From an uncultured Lachnospiraceae bacterium (GTDB taxonomy: Bacteria > Bacillota > Clostridia > Lachnospirales > Lachnospiraceae), in assembly GCA_910579805.1 (NCBI GenBank), contig CAJTWM010000004.1, positions 1 through 64,000 on the forward strand: DNA of 64,000 bases, in the 5' to 3' direction. The translations under genes were made by a program, and so were the position numbers. Numbering within the stretch: position 1 is the first letter of the stretch; the number at the start of each line of letters is the position of its first letter. Of this stretch, positions 62,927-64,000 are shown piece by piece. The notes under the pieces were generated by a model that saw only the letters and a program-made list of their open reading frames with translations, made no database searches and was not told where the DNA came from.

Positions 62927-62946
62927 AATAGGAAATATTTCCTATT
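62927..62946. promoter_or_regulatory. perfect 20-bp palindrome
   Basis: AATAGGAAATATTTCCTATT is perfectly palindromic, 15 bases after the dehydrogenase stop and 28 bases before a promoter. It could be an operator for the next gene or a weak terminator. Confidence 0.45.
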
Positions 62947-62973
62947 AAATTTACGGAATATTTTCATATTTTC

Positions 62974-63002
62974 TTGTAAAAATTGTGATAGTCGGCTATA
63001 AT
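62974..63002 (+). promoter_or_regulatory. promoter of the GNAT gene
   Basis: TTGTAA (62974-62979), a 17-bp spacer and TATAAT (62997-63002) form a near-consensus promoter 34 bases before the chosen start. Confidence 0.7.
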
Positions 63003-63035
63003 TTTCTATATCAATACTTGAAAGAAGATTGTGAT

Positions 63036-63524
63036 ATGTGGGATAGAAAGTTCCCGTATTTTATCCGCAAAGCGCGGATAGAAGAGTGGGATGACGTTAT
63101 GGCAATGACATGGAAGACTTTTTTGAGATTTGAAGCAAAAGATTATACAAAAGAGGGTGTCCGGAGTTTTTTTGATTTTATTTCCGATCCTGTGCTGCAG
63201 CGGATGTTTTTGAACGATGCATATCCGATGTTTGTAGCGGAAGACAGGGGAAAGATCATCGGGATGATCACATTAAGGGAAGGCACTCATATTTCCCTTT
63301 TGTTTGTGGATGAGGCGTATCACAGACAGGGAGTGGGAAGCAGTCTGATGCGGACTATCTGGGGATTTATCAAAACAGAGATAGGAAAAGAGATCGTTAC
63401 GGTAAACGCGGCGCCGTACGGAGTGGGATTTTACCATAAACTCGGCTTTGAAGATATAGGACCCGAAGAAACGAGGGACGGTATCCGTTATACGCCGATG
63501 AAGCGTGAATTAAGTAAAATTTAG
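63036..63524 (+). CDS. GNAT-family N-acetyltransferase
   Basis: The 162-residue protein has an N-terminal IRKARIEEWDDVMAMTWKTF, a strand MFVAEDRGKIIGMITLREG and the acetyl-CoA pyrophosphate loop VDEAYHRQGVGSSLMRTI. The C-terminal NAAPYGVGFYHKLGFEDIGP is typical of GNATs. The substrate is unknown. ATG 63036 is preferred because the promoter overlaps the longer frame's start at 62985. Confidence 0.88.
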   Translation: MWDRKFPYFIRKARIEEWDDVMAMTWKTFLRFEAKDYTKEGVRSFFDFISDPVLQRMFLNDAYPMFVAEDRGKIIGMITLREGTHISLLFVDEAYHRQGVGSSLMRTIWGFIKTEIGKEIVTVNAAPYGVGFYHKLGFEDIGPEETRDGIRYTPMKRELSKI

Positions 63525-63601
63525 TATCTGATAAAATGTCCGTCGGATGGCGGACATGGATTCAGATGTGTGTAAAAGAATTTTTTATGTAGGAGGCCTG
63601 C

Positions 63602-64000
63602 ATGGATTACATTAGCAGTAAGAATATTTTTTATTTAATGAGGGATACCTTGAAACTGATCGATGCCCGGGTTATGTCGCATGGATCGAGGGTAGCGTTT
63701 ATTGTGTACAAAATGCTGCAGCATAAGGGCGGAATGGAAGATTTTGAAATGGCGGATCTGGCAATGATAGCCACTTTTCACGATATTGGCGTATATAAGA
63801 CGGACGATCCGGGAGATATGCTGCGTTATGAAGCCAAAGAATTCATCCCGCATTCTATATACGGCTATCTGTTTCTGAAATATTTATCGCCCTTCGAAAG
63901 AGAGAGCAGGGCGCTTTTGTACCATCATACGGATTATGTAAGGCTGGCAAAGCTGGAGCCGGACATAAAGGAGCTGGCGTCTTTTATCAATATTGCCGAA
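63602..64000 (+). CDS. HD-domain phosphohydrolase, N-terminal part (cut by window end)
   Basis: The readable 133 residues show an HD-type metal site: His27 in MSHGSRVAF, the His60-Asp61 pair in ATFHDIGVYK, His84 in FIPHSIYGYL, and His108-His109 in LLYHHTDYV. The spacing resembles HD-GYP/HD phosphodiesterase-like proteins. GGAGG lies just before ATG 63602. The frame is open at the window edge, so the full domain set is not visible. Confidence 0.75.
   Translation, partial: MDYISSKNIFYLMRDTLKLIDARVMSHGSRVAFIVYKMLQHKGGMEDFEMADLAMIATFHDIGVYKTDDPGDMLRYEAKEFIPHSIYGYLFLKYLSPFERESRALLYHHTDYVRLAKLEPDIKELASFINIAE

Overview
This 64 kb window reads as chromosome from a Gram-positive, anaerobic, gut-type Clostridia, most like a Lachnospiraceae. 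The basis is strong AGGAGG-type ribosome sites, the split (two-gene) transketolase, the gene families present and the composition; I cannot name a species. It divides into a prophage (1 to about 28.0 kb) and chromosomal genes (about 28.0 to 64 kb).

Prophage. The window opens inside an early region: a broken RusA-like gene, a 'replication terminator'-type protein, a DUF2303 protein, a DUF4373/DnaD-like replisome organiser, a Dam methylase, a phage radical SAM protein, a C5-cytosine methylase and an ASCH-domain protein. A sigma-like late regulator then precedes a siphovirus late operon: terminase small and large, portal, minor capsid protein with an extra C-terminal domain, Prp protease, scaffold, major capsid, head-tail connectors, major tail protein, tail chaperones, tape measure, Dit, Tal, tail fibre and baseplate-like genes. 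The lysis cassette follows (XhlA-like, LLH holin, micro membrane protein, GH24 endolysin). The right end is a 3' fragment of tRNA-Lys(UUU) that marks the attachment site. Integrase and lysogeny control must lie left of the window.

Chromosome, left part (28 to 38.7 kb). An intergenic stretch carries five tandem copies of a 64-bp hairpin-rich repeat. Next come a NUDIX hydrolase, ogt, a three-gene ABC-2 exporter, a lipoprotein, a 153-bp duplicated piece of the exporter permease and a MobA/MobL relic. A serine recombinase is followed by two 20-bp near-palindromic sites in inverted orientation. Between them lies a good promoter that here points away from the downstream MBOAT acyltransferase / SGNH-like operon. 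This looks like an invertible (phase-variable) promoter caught in the OFF orientation, and is the most interesting item in the window.

Chromosome, right part. A leftward block holds a GH42 beta-galactosidase, a voltage-gated-type K+ channel, a cytidylate-kinase-like protein and an esterase. It diverges from a rightward arabinose set: an AraR-like regulator, araA, an araB-type kinase, araD and two transketolase halves, which together convert L-arabinose to xylulose-5-phosphate and feed the pentose phosphate pathway. A decayed two-component/ABC antibiotic-response cluster follows. Then come a WYL regulator, a PadR/DUF1700/SdpI-like envelope operon, rpe, a MATE exporter, metG with a possible attenuator leader, an alpha/beta hydrolase, a secreted DUF1002-like protein, a D-2-hydroxyacid dehydrogenase, a GNAT acetyltransferase and a truncated HD-domain gene at the window edge.
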